Shown piece by piece: positions 23,345 to 35,072 of a stretch of DNA of 64,000 nucleotides. Both the position numbers and the translations under genes were made by a program. Within the stretch, counting starts at the first letter, position 1. Each line of letters opens with the position of its first letter. The notes beneath the pieces were generated by a model. It was not told the origin of the DNA. It saw only the letters and a program-made list of their open reading frames with translations, and searched no databases. The DNA comes from Platanthera guangdongensis (taxonomy: Eukaryota; Streptophyta; Magnoliopsida; Asparagales; Orchidaceae), in the NCBI GenBank assembly GCA_039583875.1, contig CM077165.1, forward strand, positions 66,638,757-66,702,756, read 5' to 3'.

Positions 23345-25500
23345 TCCCCACTTCTATAATGAGCAAGGGTTCACATTTTTAAGCCACTTTAGTGTTTTTG
23401 TGGGCTGCATCCGTGGATTCCCTTCCTATGTAAGGAGATTTCTCCCCCCTTTTCTTTCATGTTTGTTTTTTGCTTTAGCTTTAGCTTTGTAATAGTCTTC
23501 TTTAATCAATAAAAAATGTTAGTTTTCCTCTTCTTAAATGGCTTTGGAATGAACTCATGTGCCCACTTTTCTTCTCATTTTATCCTTAGTATTTCCTTTG
23601 TTTTTTTCTCTTTATGAAAAGTGTGTGTGTGTGTGTATGAGTGTAACATGTTTATTATTCATGTTTTTAAATTGTCTTCATGTTAGGTTTTGTAGTAAAT
23701 TTCATTTCCAAATCAAATGTGGTATGATAAGTTTTCCTCTTTTTTCATCATGTCTTTTACTTAAGAGCCTTATGCTTTCATTCTTATGTATTTATAAAAG
23801 AGTGTTGAAAGTGATTTTGATTTTTTTTACTTAGCTTTTTTTATAGGATTGTAAAACCTTTTTTGTTCTTTTCATTTTCTTTTTCACTTTTTATCACTGT
23901 TATGAAAACATAAGAATGGAAATCTTGTTATTTTAATTTTTCAAGAACTTTGGTTTTTGATTTGTTTTGAAAAAAACTTTTGTTCTCTTAAAATTTTATT
24001 TTGTTCTTTTTATTTGTTTTTGGTAAAACCTAAGTATAGAAAAGTAGTAGTTTTAATTTTTAGGTAACTTTCATTTTGTTTTCAAATTTGTGTGTGAGTG
24101 TATGAGAATAATCTTTATGTTTTCTTTAATTTATGAAGAGTGTGTGAGTGTAGGTGTTAAATTTTCATGCTTTATTTTCATGCTTTATTTTATTGCTTTC
24201 TTCAATTATGTAGAGTGCGTGTGTGTAGGAGATAAATTTTCATGCTTTATTTTATCACTTTCTTCAATTACGTAGAGTGAGTGTGTGTAGGAGATAGTTT
24301 TATTGCTTTCTTTCAATTATGTAGAGTGTGTGTGTTAGCGTTTATTTCCGCCTACTCGCTAGGAGTTAAATGGCCGTATTTTGTTTACCGCCTGCTCATT
24401 TGAGTTAAATGGCTAGTCTTTTATTTTTCTGTAATTATTTTATTAGGACTTGTAATTGTATTTATTTCCGCCTACTCGTTAAGAGTTAATTGGTGTGCCG
24501 TTTATTTCCTGCCTACTCGTTTGAGTAGGACTTGTAATTTTCCTTTTTTGTAACTTAGTTTCTGTTTTATTTATAATTTGGAGTTTGCGAGAGTTCTTCC
24601 TTTAGCTAACTTTTCAGCTTTTTAAATGTTTGTTATTTTTTATGTCCTCTTCTTATAATCATTTAGCGTTTAATTTAGAACTCGCGCCTCATTAAATTAT
24701 AAAGCCATCCCCATACCGATGTGTGGCTAATCGCTATTAGCCTTGGCATCGAAGAGCATTGGGACATTTAAAATAATTCGTAATAATTAAAGCTCTTTAT
24801 TTTCACTTTAATTTAAGCACTTAAGGTTTACCCCGGGTTAACGACGCGTAGGACCACAAATCGATGTGTGGGCCCTATTTCCGTTATCCATACGCTAGCT
24901 AGCCGAGAGGCCCTGCGTATGGACAGATCACCCCTGGGTAAATAGAGTTGCGTGCATACCCTCGAGAGAGGACAAGCGTAATTCTACCGGATTGGGTTCC
25001 CCACCCAATAGCGGGGTTCTTAGCGTAAAGTAGGCGTTAAGAGGAATCCTTCATCGGACTAACGTTCGGTCGAATAGTCTTAGCTTTCAGGTGAGCAATA
25101 TTCCTAAAGATAAGTGTGCTCACATTTGTGGAACCTCCAAGGCCAAGTTGCCTTTTATTAATTTGAAAACTAAGTCCTCTAATTATTAAAAATTATTTTA
25201 GTCTTAATCTGATTCGGTGCCGAGCGTTAACCCTCCATCGAATTCTCTAAATCTTTTTTAGCTCTTTTGCTTTTTCTGTCTTTACTTAATTAAAATCTCC
25301 ACCTTATTTTCAGTAAAATAATAGTCCTCCCGGAGGAGTAAGAATAGTCAACATGACCCCGAGAACAATACGACCTCGGTATTCCCCCGAATATCGAGTA
25401 CTACTTGCGATAGGTGCACTTGCCTCCTGTAGCACGCCCACGGCGATCGACTCACCGAACGAACCACAGTAAGAGTCTGTTCGCGGGCGCACCAAGTTTT

Positions 25501-25518
25501 TGGAGCCGTTGCCGGGGA
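25501..25518 (+). promoter_or_regulatory. Athila primer binding site (tRNA-Asp type)
   Basis: TGGAGCCGTTGCCGGGGA begins 6 nt after the LTR end. Athila-type elements usually have TGGCGCCGTTGCCGG, complementary to the 3' end of tRNA-Asp; here the fourth base is A instead of C. The leader 25519-25655 has no other visible feature. Confidence 0.78.
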
Positions 25519-25655
25519 ATCTTCGAGTTCCTATTTCGAATTCCGGAGTCTATTACTTTTACTTATTTTCTATAAACTAAAAAAAAACTAAAAACTTTAT
25601 TTTAAATAAAATCAAAAAAGAGTTTATATTGTTTTATTTTTTTCTCTTTCGGTAT

Positions 25656-26732
25656 ATGACCCGTGGACAACCCTCCGAGTCTGAAGATTTTGACTTCGAC
25701 CCTGAGATCGAACGCTCCCTTGCGCGTATTCGATCTCAACGACGAATTCCTTCTTTAGACCTCGAAGAATCTATCGGAGAACCCTCTGTTGTAGTTATGG
25801 CCGCCCCTAACCCTGCCCCGGCGACCGAGCGTACTATGTCTTATTACGCCCAGCCTAACCTGGATGATACTGGGTCTAGTATTGTTCGCCCTGCGGTGGC
25901 GAATAATAATTTTGAAATAAAATCGAGTGTCATTCAAATGATCCAAAATGCCGTGCAGTTCGATGGACTGCCGGATAAGAACCCGAATGTCCACTTGTCC
26001 AACTTTTTGGAAATATGCGACACCTTCAAGATTAATGGCGTCACTGATGACGCCATTCGCTTGCACTTATTTCCTTTTTACCTTAAGTCCAAAGCCATGG
26101 TGTGGTTGAATGCCCTCCCGCGAGGATGTATCACCACGTGGGCTGAGTTGACAGAGCGATTCCTAATGAAGTACTTTCCGCCCGCAAAAACTGCAAAGTT
26201 GCGGGCGGACATTTTTTTGTTTGTGCAAAACGATCCCGAGTCTCTATATGAGACTTGGGAACAGTTTAAGGAATTCCTCCACCGGTGCCCGCACCACGCG
26301 CTGACAACGTGGTTGTAGGTACAAATTTTTTATAATGGGCTTAATTTTCAGACGCGTCAAATGATTGACGTGGCTGCCGGGGGCACACTAGACAACAAAA
26401 CCCCCGAGGCCACCAAGGTTTTATTCGAAGAGATGGCTATGAACGCCTATCAATGGAACGTCCCGCGGGGACGCCCAAAGTCGGCGGTTGGTATTTTTGA
26501 AGTGGATGCCACTGCTCTCTTAACCCTTCAAGTTGAAAGGTTAACAAAGCAGGTGGCGGAGATGACTGCTGCCTCCTCTACTCTGCCTTATTTTATTCCG
26601 CCCAACGTCTGCATGGCTGAAGAGTTTGTGGATTTCATGGGAAATTCGGGTCGTCCTTCCTTCAACCCCAACAACAAACCTTATAGTAATAACTATAATC
26701 CGGGTTGGAGGAATCACCCAAATTTCTCTTGA
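25656..26732 (+). pseudogene. Athila gag (two nonsense codons)
   Basis: The likely start is the ATG at 25656 (MTRGQPSESEDFDF) rather than the ATG at 25629. The capsid-type domain spans roughly residues 80-210: VIQMIQNAVQFDGLPDKNP, SNFLEICDTFKING, FYLKSKAMVWLNALP and ETWEQFKEFLHRCPHH, all characteristic of Athila gag, which packages the element RNA. A TAG at 26316-26318 interrupts it; the same frame resumes at once (YNGL then MIDVAAGG at 26361). A TGA at 26730-26732 follows NFS where Trp is expected. The frame then continues into the protease region at 26817, so gag and protease were one open frame. Confidence 0.87.
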
Positions 26733-26816
26733 AGCAACCCGAACAATGCGCAGCGTCCCCCTCTTTCTTATGCGCCCGGATTTCTGCCTCCTCCTCCTCT
26801 TCCAAAACCCTCCCCG

Positions 26817-27812
26817 ATGGAGGAAAACCTTTCTAAGTATATTGCGTCCAACGAGTCAAATATCCGGAACATCACCAGTTCGCTAAAAACTCTCGAACAA
26901 CAGGTTGGACAACTGGCGAGGATGATGTCCGAGCGCACGCTCGGGGCACTGCCGGGAAACACGGAGCCCAATCCGCGGGAGAACGCCAACGCTATAATCC
27001 TCCGTAGCGGAAAGGAGGTGGTCGATCCAAAACGGACCGACCCTCAGGTACATATTTCACCTCCGGCCCCTCTTCCACTTTCTTCGATTACGCCGCCTTT
27101 ACCGATTTTAAAAGAAAAAATTATTTTAAAAAAGGCCCTTCCATATCCGCATAAGTTAGATAACGAGCGTAAGGACGCGCAATATGAAAAATTTATTTTA
27201 TTATTAAAACAAATTCACATTAACGTTCCTTTTTGCGAGGCTATCTCGCAAATTCCCAAATATGCAAAATTTTTAAAAGGCTTACTTTCTAATAAACATA
27301 AATTAGAGGATATTTCGCATGTATCTCTCAACGCTGTCTGCTCGGCGACCCTTACTAATAAATTGACCACAAAACAAAACGACCCGGGACGGTTTTCCAT
27401 CTCGTGCCTTTTTGGCGATATATTAGTAAAGTACGCCTTAGCTGATTTAGGGGCTAGCATTAATCTGATGCCGTTCTCGCTCTTTTCGCGTTTAGGTTTG
27501 GGTACTCCTAGGCCTACGAATATGCACATCCAATTAGCGGATCGCTCGGTTAAGTTCCCTATCGGGGTAGTGGAGGACGTCCTTGTCCGAGTAGACAAAT
27601 TAACCTTCCCGGTAGACTTCGTCATCTTAGACATCGAGGAGGACGCCGAGGTACCGATAATACTCGGTCGCCCTTTTCTCGCCACCTCCTGCGCACTAAT
27701 AGATGTTAGTAATGGTAGTCTTCTCCTCCGAGTAGGAGATGATCAAGTTACTTTCTCTATTAATCCCTCGATGGACAATTTGTCATCGAGCGATGATTTC
27801 TGCTATTTTTAG
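26817..27812 (+). pseudogene. Athila gag end and aspartic protease
   Basis: In frame with gag, after the TGA at 26730. The first 80 residues form a helical, charged gag tail (SSLKTLEQQVGQLARMM). The protease domain lies near residues 205-315: KYALADLGASINLMP holds the catalytic D-x-G-A-S in its plant Athila form DLGAS, LADRSVKFPIGVVEDVLV is the flap region, and VPIILGRPFLAT is the conserved C-terminal block (ILGRPFL). The domain is intact in itself but lies downstream of two stops. It cleaves the polyprotein in active relatives. A stop follows at 27810-27812 before the frame changes to RT. Confidence 0.87.
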
Positions 27813-27853
27813 ATACCTTTTTTGCAGATCGTTCTTCTCCCGTTTTCGAGTCC

Positions 27854-28893
27854 GTGTTTTTAAATGACGATATTTATGCGCTTAAAAATTTTAAATGCGA
27901 TGAGGATACCTCTTTAGACTTGCCTTCCGAACCAATTGGTAAGAAAGACATAGGTATTAAAACCTCCCTAGAAGAACCGCCCATCCTAGACCTCAAACCC
28001 TTACCCGGATCACTCAAATACGCATTTTTGGGAAAAGGCGATACGCTTACCGTTATCATTTCTTCGGACTTAAGTGATTCGGATACTTCCGATTTATTGG
28101 AAGTTTTATTTAAACATCGCCACACAATTGCGTGGCAAATCTCTGATTTAAAGGGGATTAACCCCTCCTTCTGCACCCATAAAATTTTTCTTAACGATAA
28201 TTGCCGCAAAAAGATTCAGCCGCAGCGTCATCTTAACCCAAACATGAAAGACATCGTTAAAGCCGAAATTATTAAGTTATTAGATGCGGGGATTCTCTAC
28301 CCTATTTCAGACAGTGCATGGGTTAGTCCCGTGCATGTCGTGCCCAAGAAGGGGGTCAAACCGTAGTGGCGAATGAGCATAACGAGCTCGTCCCAACTCG
28401 TACTGTTACAGGTTGGCGAGTGTGCATCGATTATAGAAAACTTAATGATGCCACCCGCAAGGACCATTTCCCTCTACCTTTTCTGGACCAGATTTTAGAG
28501 CATTTATTCGGTCATCCATATTATTGTTTTCTTGACGGTTTATCGGGGTTTTTCCAAATCCCCATTTCCACCGATGATCATGAGAAAACAACTTTTACTT
28601 GCCCGTTTGGCACCTTCGCATATCGAAGAATGCCATTTGGACTCTGCAATGCGCCGGCTACATTCCAAAGATGTATGCTAGCGATCTTTGTCGAGCTAGT
28701 AGAAGACATTATGGAAGTCTTGATGGATGAGTTTTCTGTTTTCGGATGCTCTTTTCCCGATTGCCTTCACAATTTAGATCGTGTCCTTCAACGGTGCGAG
28801 GACACAAGACTTGTATTAAATTGGGGAAAATGCAACTTTATGGTTCGAGGAGGTTTGGTCCTCGGCCATATGATTTCGTCTAAGTGGATGTAG
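27854..28893 (+). pseudogene. Athila reverse transcriptase (frameshifted, catalytic site altered)
   Basis: Two frames meet at about 28366. The first gives HRHTIAWQISDLKGI, an HKIFL block and SAWVSPVHVVPKKG (RT fingers). The second gives GWRVCIDYRKLNDATRKDHF, YCFLDGLSGFFQIPIS (first catalytic Asp), FGTFAYRRMPFGLCNAPATF and VLMDEFSVFG. In relatives the last is MDDFSVFG; the second Asp is Glu here. It then runs KCNFMVRGGLVLGHMIS to a TAG at 28891-28893. Further stops at about 28935 and 29010 interrupt the connection domain (SFLGHAGFYRRFI). The enzyme would copy RNA to cDNA; this copy is inactive. Confidence 0.88.
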
Positions 28894-29127
28894 GTGGATA
28901 AGGCCAAGATAGAAATCATAGAAAAACTACCGTAACCAACAAACGTAAAATCTATTAGGAGTTTCTTAGGCCATGCGGGCTTTTACCGACGCTTTATTCA
29001 AGATTTTTAAAAAATAACAAAGCCGCTTACTCACCTCTTAGAAAAGGAATCACGTTTCATCTTTAGTAGCGAATGCGAGTCCGCCTTTAATTTAATAAAA
29101 CAAAAACTTATCACTTCACCAATTTTA

Positions 29128-29799
29128 GTGGCCCCTAATTGGTCCCTTCCGTTGGAAATTATGTGCGACGCTAGTGATATTGCCTTAGGTGCCGTTCTTG
29201 GCCAACGCGTAGAAAAATATTTTCATCCTATTTATTACACTAGCAAGACGCTCACTTCTGCACAAATAAATTACACGACGACGGAAAAGGAACTCTTGGT
29301 CGTCGTTTTCACGTTTGATAAGTTTCGCTCGTATATAACGCTATCTAAAGTTATCTTATTTACCGATCACTCCGCCCTTAAATATTTATTAGCTAAAAAT
29401 GATGCGAAGCCCCGCCTTCTTCGATGGATTCTCCTCCTACAAGAGTTTGTTTTGGAGATCCGAGATAAGCGGGGAGCGGAAAATCTAGCGGCAGTCCACC
29501 TCTCCCGTTTTGAAAATCCGGGTGCGGAAGCGCTCGTCGAATCTGAAATAAATAACAGATTCCCCGAGGAACGCCTCCTTGTCATTCATACTTCTTCGTC
29601 ATCTTCACCTTGGTTGGCAGACTTTGCAAATTACTTAGTAGCGCGGGTGCTTCCAAAAGAGTTTTCAGGTCATCAAAAGAAGAAATTCTTTTCTGACTTG
29701 AAAAATTTCTTTTGGGAGGACCCATTTCTTTTTCGTATCTGTGCGGACCAAGCAGTCCGAAGATGCGTTGCAGGTGTGGAGTGTTTACAAATTCTTTAG
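29128..29799 (+). pseudogene. Athila RNase H
   Basis: Continues the RT frame. Landmarks are EIMCDASDIALGAVLGQR (catalytic Asp), YYTSKTLTSAQINYTTTEKELLVVVF (catalytic Glu within TTEKELL), LFTDHSALKYLL (catalytic Asp) and a decayed ENLAAVHLSRFE, where relatives have N-x-x-ADHLSRLE with the fourth Asp. The C-terminal part leads towards the integrase linker (WLADFANYLVA). It ends at a stop at 29799, followed in the same frame by another stop near 29872 before the integrase zinc-binding region. Confidence 0.86.
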
Positions 29800-30893
29800 T
29801 ACTGCCATGAGGGTCCAGCCGGTGGGCATTATCAAGCCAAACGGACCGCTCGGAAGGCGCTAGAGGCGGGCTAATTTTGGCCCACTGTCTTCAAAGATGC
29901 GCATACTTTTGTGCGCGCATGCGATAACTGTGAGCGGTCGGGTAACATCTCTCGTCGCGACGAGATGCACCAAAACATGTTTTTAGACTGCGAAGTCTTC
30001 GATTTGTGGGGCATAGATTTTGTTGGCCCCCTACCTCTGTCTTTCAAAAATATGTATATTTTAGTGGCGGTAGACTACGTATCGAGGTGGGCGGAAGCGC
30101 AAGCTCTCCCCACCAACGATGCGCGAGTCGTCATTACATTTCTTAAAAAACTATTTTCTCGCTTCGGCACGCCTCGCGCAATTGTTAGTGATAGGGGAAC
30201 GCATTTCTATAACGCTCTTATGGCTAAGATGTTAGCTAAATACGGGGTCACGCACAAGCTTGCCACCCCCTACCACCCCCAAACAAGTAGCCAAGTTGAG
30301 GTTGTAAATAGAGAGATTAAACGAATTTTAGAAAAAACCGTTTCACTAAATAAGAAAGATTGGTCCGTTAAACTCGACGATGCGTTGTGGGCGTATCGGA
30401 TGGCAAACAAAACCGCAATTGGTTGTACGTCGTTCCGGTTAGTCTACGGCAAAGCGTGCCATTTACCCATAGAATTAGAGCATCACGCTCTTTGGGCTTT
30501 AAAACTCTTAAACCTTGACTCCAACTTAGTCGCTCAGAATAGAAAACTGCAACTAACGAGCTCGATGAATGACGTGCAAACGCTTATGAGAGCACTAAGT
30601 TCTATGAGGAGCGTTCTAAGTTATATCACAATCGAAAAATCAAGTCCCAAAAATTATTTTCTCCGGGCGATCTTGTCCTTCTTTACAATTCACGTCTTAG
30701 GCTTTTTCCGGGTAAACTAAAATCTAGATGGTCCGGTCCCTTCCTAGTTGAAGAAGTTTTTCCATATGGGACCTTACTCGTCTCCCACCCGGAAAGAGGT
30801 TTGTTTAAAGTAAACGGTCATCGGTTAAAGTCTTATATAGCAGGCGATCCAGTGATCGGTTTTAACGAAACCATAACCATCCTCGATCTATAA
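29800..30893 (+). pseudogene. Athila integrase
   Basis: The zinc-binding segment lies at 29800-29990 (a CHEGPAGGHYQAKRTA region and [12 protein letters not shown]). The core follows with all three catalytic acids readable: Asp in [10 protein letters not shown], Asp in [11 protein letters not shown] and Glu in [13 protein letters not shown] (relatives read SGQVEVSNREIK). A frameshift lies near 30640; the C-terminal domain continues in another frame ([13 protein letters not shown], then PERGLFKVNGHRLK) to a TAA at 30891-30893. Integrase inserts the cDNA and makes the 5-bp duplications seen here. The frame is the same as RT from 28366 onward, so pol was a single ORF in the parent. Confidence 0.87.
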
Positions 30894-32846
30894 CTCCGTC
30901 AAAATAGTCAAGCTACATGACTATAACCAAAGCGCTCCTGGGAGGCACCCCTCGTTTATCTTTTTCGCTCATTCCTTATTTTCTTTGCTGCTTTTTCTAA
31001 TAAATGTAGGGTTTCTAATGGACTTCCCCGAACGCGCATCAGGGACGTTTCTACCCCCCCCCCCCCTCTCTTTACTTTTGTACATATCGCATTTTATTTA
31101 ATTTTTGTTCTGCATACTTACGTTACAACATTGGGGACAATGTTGCACTTAAGTATGGGGGTATTTTCATGCTTTACTTTCTGCACTTCTATTTTCTGCA
31201 TTTCAAAAACCCAAAAAAAAATATATAACAAAAAAAACAAACAAAAAAACTTTAAAATGAAAAAACAAAATTTTTTTCTTTTCCTTTCTTTTTATTAAAA
31301 AAACAAAACCAAAAAAAAAAATTCCATAAAATTATAAAACTAAAATCCCAAAAATATTTACTTTCTTTTTGTAAATATTTTTGTAAATATCCTTGAAAAC
31401 AAAAATTCCAAAAAAAAAACAAAACAAAACTCACAAAAAAAATTATAAAACAAAAATTCCAAAAATATTTAGTTTCATTTTTTAAATATTTTTTTTTGTA
31501 AATATTATTTTTGTAAATACTCTTTTCTCTCTCCCCCTTCCTCATTCTTGTAAAAACCTCTCTTTTTCTCCCATTTTTTGTACATAGAATGAAAATTTTC
31601 TTAAAAAATACAAAAAAAAACTTTTTATGTATATATTAATGACATAAACTTAAAAAAACCAAAAAAAGATAATAGTTCAAAAAAACATAATTCAAAAAAA
31701 TTGAGTAAAACAAAACAAAAATAAAAAAAAGATAATAAATGAAAAACACAAAAAAATGATGATAAAAACTATAAAAATAAAAAAAAAATGTTTTGAAACA
31801 AATAAATCAAATATTTCATTCTTAACTTTCCTGCTATCCAAAAATTCTGTTTTGAGTTTATTTATATGTGAATTTGATTAATTTTTTGTTCTCTACCCGT
31901 TTGTTAATTATTGATTGAAAAATTTAAATTACCGGTGTTACGTTTTAAAGAATTCATTATGCTTTGTTAAAAATAGCGAACTCGTTTTAGGCACTACTTC
32001 TAATTTTTCATTGATAGGAGCATATGTATTATGTTAGGAAATAACGACTATAGAATTCTATTATACTTACTTTTAGCTTTCTGAAAAATTGGAACGTACA
32101 ATTTATTAAGGTTGCTCTCAAACATTTTTAGGATTAAAAATCTAGTTTTCTTTTCTCCCCTTACTTATCATGACCTACTTGGCATGATAAAATTTTTATC
32201 CTTAAAAGATCCTATGTCAATGGGAATAAAAATTCGTTCCGTAAACATAGGCACCCAATAATTTAAAAAGATTATATGTTATGGATTAAGAGGATAAAAT
32301 TCATTACTCCTACACATATACATTGGGTTAATTTTATTCTTATGAAGTTGAAAAACAAAAATCATATTAGGAAAATAAGATTTCATTTTCCTAATAATCC
32401 AAAAGAAAAAAATGGAGGTTCGAGAAAAAATTACCTCACCTCAAAATCAAAACCCACTTCATAAACCCACTACCCCCTTATAGCCAATTACACGATTCTA
32501 GAATTAATTCAAAAATCTATTTGAGAGCATAATTAGTAAATTGTATTATTTCCAGTAACACTCCTATAAGCTAGAGTTCATATAATTCCAAACTATTTTC
32601 GTTAATCTAACCATTATAAATATTGCCTTCTATTTGATTACATCAATAAGTCTTTTGGCCAAAACTTTTGCCATATTTAAATCATGTACATAATTTTAGG
32701 ACTTAACTCTTACACCCCGTATATTTATTTAGATCTCTCTTATAATTGATTAGGCGGTAGCTAAACTTAGAGTTTTTTTCCTATTCCTTATAAGTTCACC
32801 TCAAACTTTTGCTCTGGAATAGCAAAAGCTTAAGTATGAGGGTATT
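30894..32846 (+). other. Athila 3' non-coding region with duplicated polypurine-like motif
   Basis: About 1.95 kb without a gene. A CTCCTGGGAGGCACCC block (30935) and the near-palindrome ACATTGGGGACAATGT (31128-31143) are typical of Athila/Tat elements after pol. CTTAAGTATGGGGGTATTT (31148-31166) recurs almost exactly as CTTAAGTATGAGGGTATTT directly at the 3' LTR (32829-32847). Between them, 31200-31800 is very A-rich with homopolymer runs. No ORF longer than about 97 codons occurs, so an env-like gene is absent or erased. Confidence 0.75.
32829..32846 (+). promoter_or_regulatory. Athila polypurine tract
   Basis: AAGTATGAGGGTATT ends directly at the TG of the 3' LTR (32847). This is the position where plus-strand cDNA synthesis is primed. 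It is purine-rich but interrupted by T. Confidence 0.6.
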
Positions 32847-33042
32847 TGATGAATTGTAAATATACACATATTTTATTACTTTAGTTATATCATTTTAGTT
32901 CTTATTCATAAATTTTAGTTATTTTTTGTTTATAAATATGTCTCTTTTTGTAAATATTTGCGTAACCTAACTTAATTTTGATTTCTGAAATTTTTCAGGA
33001 AATTGTCAAAAATTGACATGTCACGCCCAAAGTCACGCCCGT
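32847..33042 (+). repeat. Athila 3' LTR, part 1
   Basis: Begins TGATGAATTGTAAAT as does the 5' LTR and follows it for 196 bp into TCACGCCCGT, where gypsy-2 interrupts. The LTR resumes at 41884. Confidence 0.92.
33038..33042. other. Target-site duplication of gypsy-2, left copy (CCCGT)
   Basis: CCCGT stands before the gypsy-2 terminus; CCCCT follows at 41879-41883. The 5' LTR of Athila has CCCGT followed by GACCT at this place, so the right copy has changed one base. Confidence 0.82.
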
Positions 33043-35018
33043 TGTAACACCCCCATCTGTCGCATGGCATATAACAGAAGGTCCAGCTGGAACCCGACGC
33101 CATATACCACAGACAGTCGGAAGGGATACTAAATGAATAATCAAACCAACCAATTAAGACTACTCGTCCTAATCACAGAGCATTCTAGCGGAAGGTTTTA
33201 AAGTTGAAAGAACTCAAAATTAAATCCAACTATATGAATGTCCACAGCTACAATAACAGGAATGAAACCCCAAATACACAGAAACGGGTACATGGCCTTA
33301 TGGCCTTACAAATGTTCACATAAATAAGAGTGTTTTACATACATCGGCTCGCAGGCCGGCCACACATGAAAAATATAAAAAAAACAGCTATTCTACGGCC
33401 TTCTAGGGCCAGCACAGCAACATGGGCTCCAGCCCGCTATTTGGCGCTCGGCTCCGCAGCACCTGCAAGCACATACCACTGCACGGTTGCAAATAAAGCA
33501 ACGGTCAGCTAAAAGCCGACCAAATTATAACGACCCCGCCCCTTACTCGGGACGGCGGTGCTCTTTCCCTGCATAACATTAGACCAACAATATATATAGC
33601 GCAATTATAATTCGCCACAGATGTAGGCTCGCACGGCCATACACCCCGTGCACTCAGGGCACATTCATGGTGAACCCTGACCCATCAGTTCATTCACCAC
33701 CACCCCCAGGATGGCAACAACATGTGAGCATTTAGCCTTTCTGACCACCGTCTAAGGCTCCTACTATGCCAACGGCCTGTCCCCGTCTTCGGGTCTCTCG
33801 CACCGAACCACATAGCCTAGGTCCAATTCCACTTGCCCGTTGCTCACGCCGCATGTCCAATTTAAGTCCTTTGCGCGGGCCAAGCTTCTCTCGGATCCCA
33901 AATTTTCCAAAACAATCTCATAACCCAGTTATGATCAAGGCCGGTTCCCAGACCGCCAAGTTAGCAGAACACGTTTCCGCTCAGTTTTCCGGGTGCGCCT
34001 TGAAGCTAACCTCCAAGGATCCCTGCTGCAATTTACCGTGTAGAAACCCGAAAAAAATCCAAAGCACGGAGTCTTCTCCGGCAAAACCACATCAAATGCA
34101 ACATCACCGATCCAGACAAAACACGTCCGGGTAGGCTTCACACACAATGCCTATGCCCGTACTTACGATTCCGGGCTCTATATGCAACACAAGGGGGACT
34201 ATTCCCGTCAACCCCAAGGAACACCACGCACTCACCGCATACTCGCGGGAGCGGGGTTCCCTATGCAAAAGAAAGAGCTTCAAACGCTCAAGTTGAGAAT
34301 CGTTACCCTTGTAGTCCGTTTTGGCGCCATGGAAAAACTATGCGGTTAGAACTCTGCGCAATGACCTTCCCTCCACGGATCCGCTCTCCGATTACGAAAC
34401 GGTGCTCCGATGCTCCGCCGGCGGCCGGAAACCTCCTTCTTCTTCCTCTTCTCTCTCACTTTGGAAGGGGAGAACTTTGGAGAGAAAATGGGGAATTAAC
34501 CCCCTATTCCCGGCCTTAACAGAGCAGGATTTCATCTGGGCCGTCGGATCATAATTAAAGAAAACGAACGGCTCAGATCTGCACAAAATTCTCCAGACCT
34601 TGGCCGAACACGGCTTGGCACACGGCCGTGTCCCAGGCCGTGTGCCTCGATCCAGGCACGATCGTCGAACTGAGAAACGCACACGGGCCAAGACACGCAC
34701 GTGTCTGACCTGACACGCCCGTGTTGGGTTCCTTGACACGCCCGTGTTTGTGGGCGTGTCACGCATAACCGCCACGGCAACGGACACGACCCATCAGGAC
34801 ACGGGTAGGGACACGGGTTGGCACACGCCCGTGTCGGATGACACGCCCGTGTCATCAGGCCGTGTTTCTGGCCGTGTCCTTCTCGGGTTGAAAACGGCCA
34901 AAAAAATCACCAGCCAGACGCGGCCTTGGACACGCCCGTGTCCTAGGCCGTGTACCCCTACATGCACCAAAAACCCTTTTTTCGTGACCGACTCGCACAC
35001 AACTTTCGTGGCGTTACA
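33043..35018 (-). repeat. gypsy-2 3' LTR (1976 bp)
   Basis: A pair with 39903-41878. On the element strand U3 extends from 35018 to about 33600 and contains the ACACGCCCGTGT minisatellite; a TATATATA box (33591-33599) and R-U5 follow to 33043. The ORFs inside are not genes. Confidence 0.95.
34609..34954. repeat. Palindromic ACACGCCCGTGT minisatellite in gypsy-2 3' LTR U3
   Basis: About a dozen variants of GACACGCCCGTGTC, CACGGCCGTGTCC and AGGCCGTGT with irregular spacers. Each copy is nearly self-complementary and CpG-rich. The 5' LTR has the same block at 41469-41814. Confidence 0.85.
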
Positions 35019-35032
35019 AATCTCCCCCACTT
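35019..35032 (-). promoter_or_regulatory. gypsy-2 polypurine tract
   Basis: Plus-strand aatctcccccactt is AAGTGGGGGAGATT on the element strand, directly adjoining the 3' LTR. It is the expected plus-strand primer site. Confidence 0.85.
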
Positions 35033-35072
35033 AAGGAATTTCGTCCCGAAATTAAGCAAAGGTACACAAAAG

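Larger units (their letters stand above)
22672..25494 (+). repeat. Athila 5' LTR (2823 bp)
   Basis: Runs from TGATGAATTGTAAAT to GGGCGCACCA and is repeated in the interrupted 3' LTR. The likely U3 (22672-23365) holds the palindromic minisatellite. A TATA box at 23338 and a possible AATAAA at 23508-23513 follow. Then come T-rich sequence, a short GT repeat (23621-23636, 8 units) and four copies of a CCTACTCG-type motif (24349-24537). ORFs at 22797-23218 lie on the CG-rich repeat and are not genes. Confidence 0.9.

Noticed and set aside
25310..25495. ORF at the Athila LTR end recurring at 53434-53661
   Set aside because: A minus-strand shadow in the U5 region, repeated because it is LTR sequence.
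31252..31545. 97-codon Phe/Lys-rich ORF as an Athila env gene
   Set aside because: It comes from A/T homopolymer runs; no signal peptide or domain pattern, and it is on the opposite strand.
34609..34954. CRISPR-like array of palindromic repeats
   Set aside because: Repeats and spacers are irregular in length, lie in a plant LTR U3, and no cas genes exist; a minisatellite explains it.
34392..35034. Arg/Thr-rich ORFs on both strands in gypsy-2 LTR (and copies at 41392-42163)
   Set aside because: Translations of the ACACGCCCGTGT repeat; identical artefacts in both LTRs.
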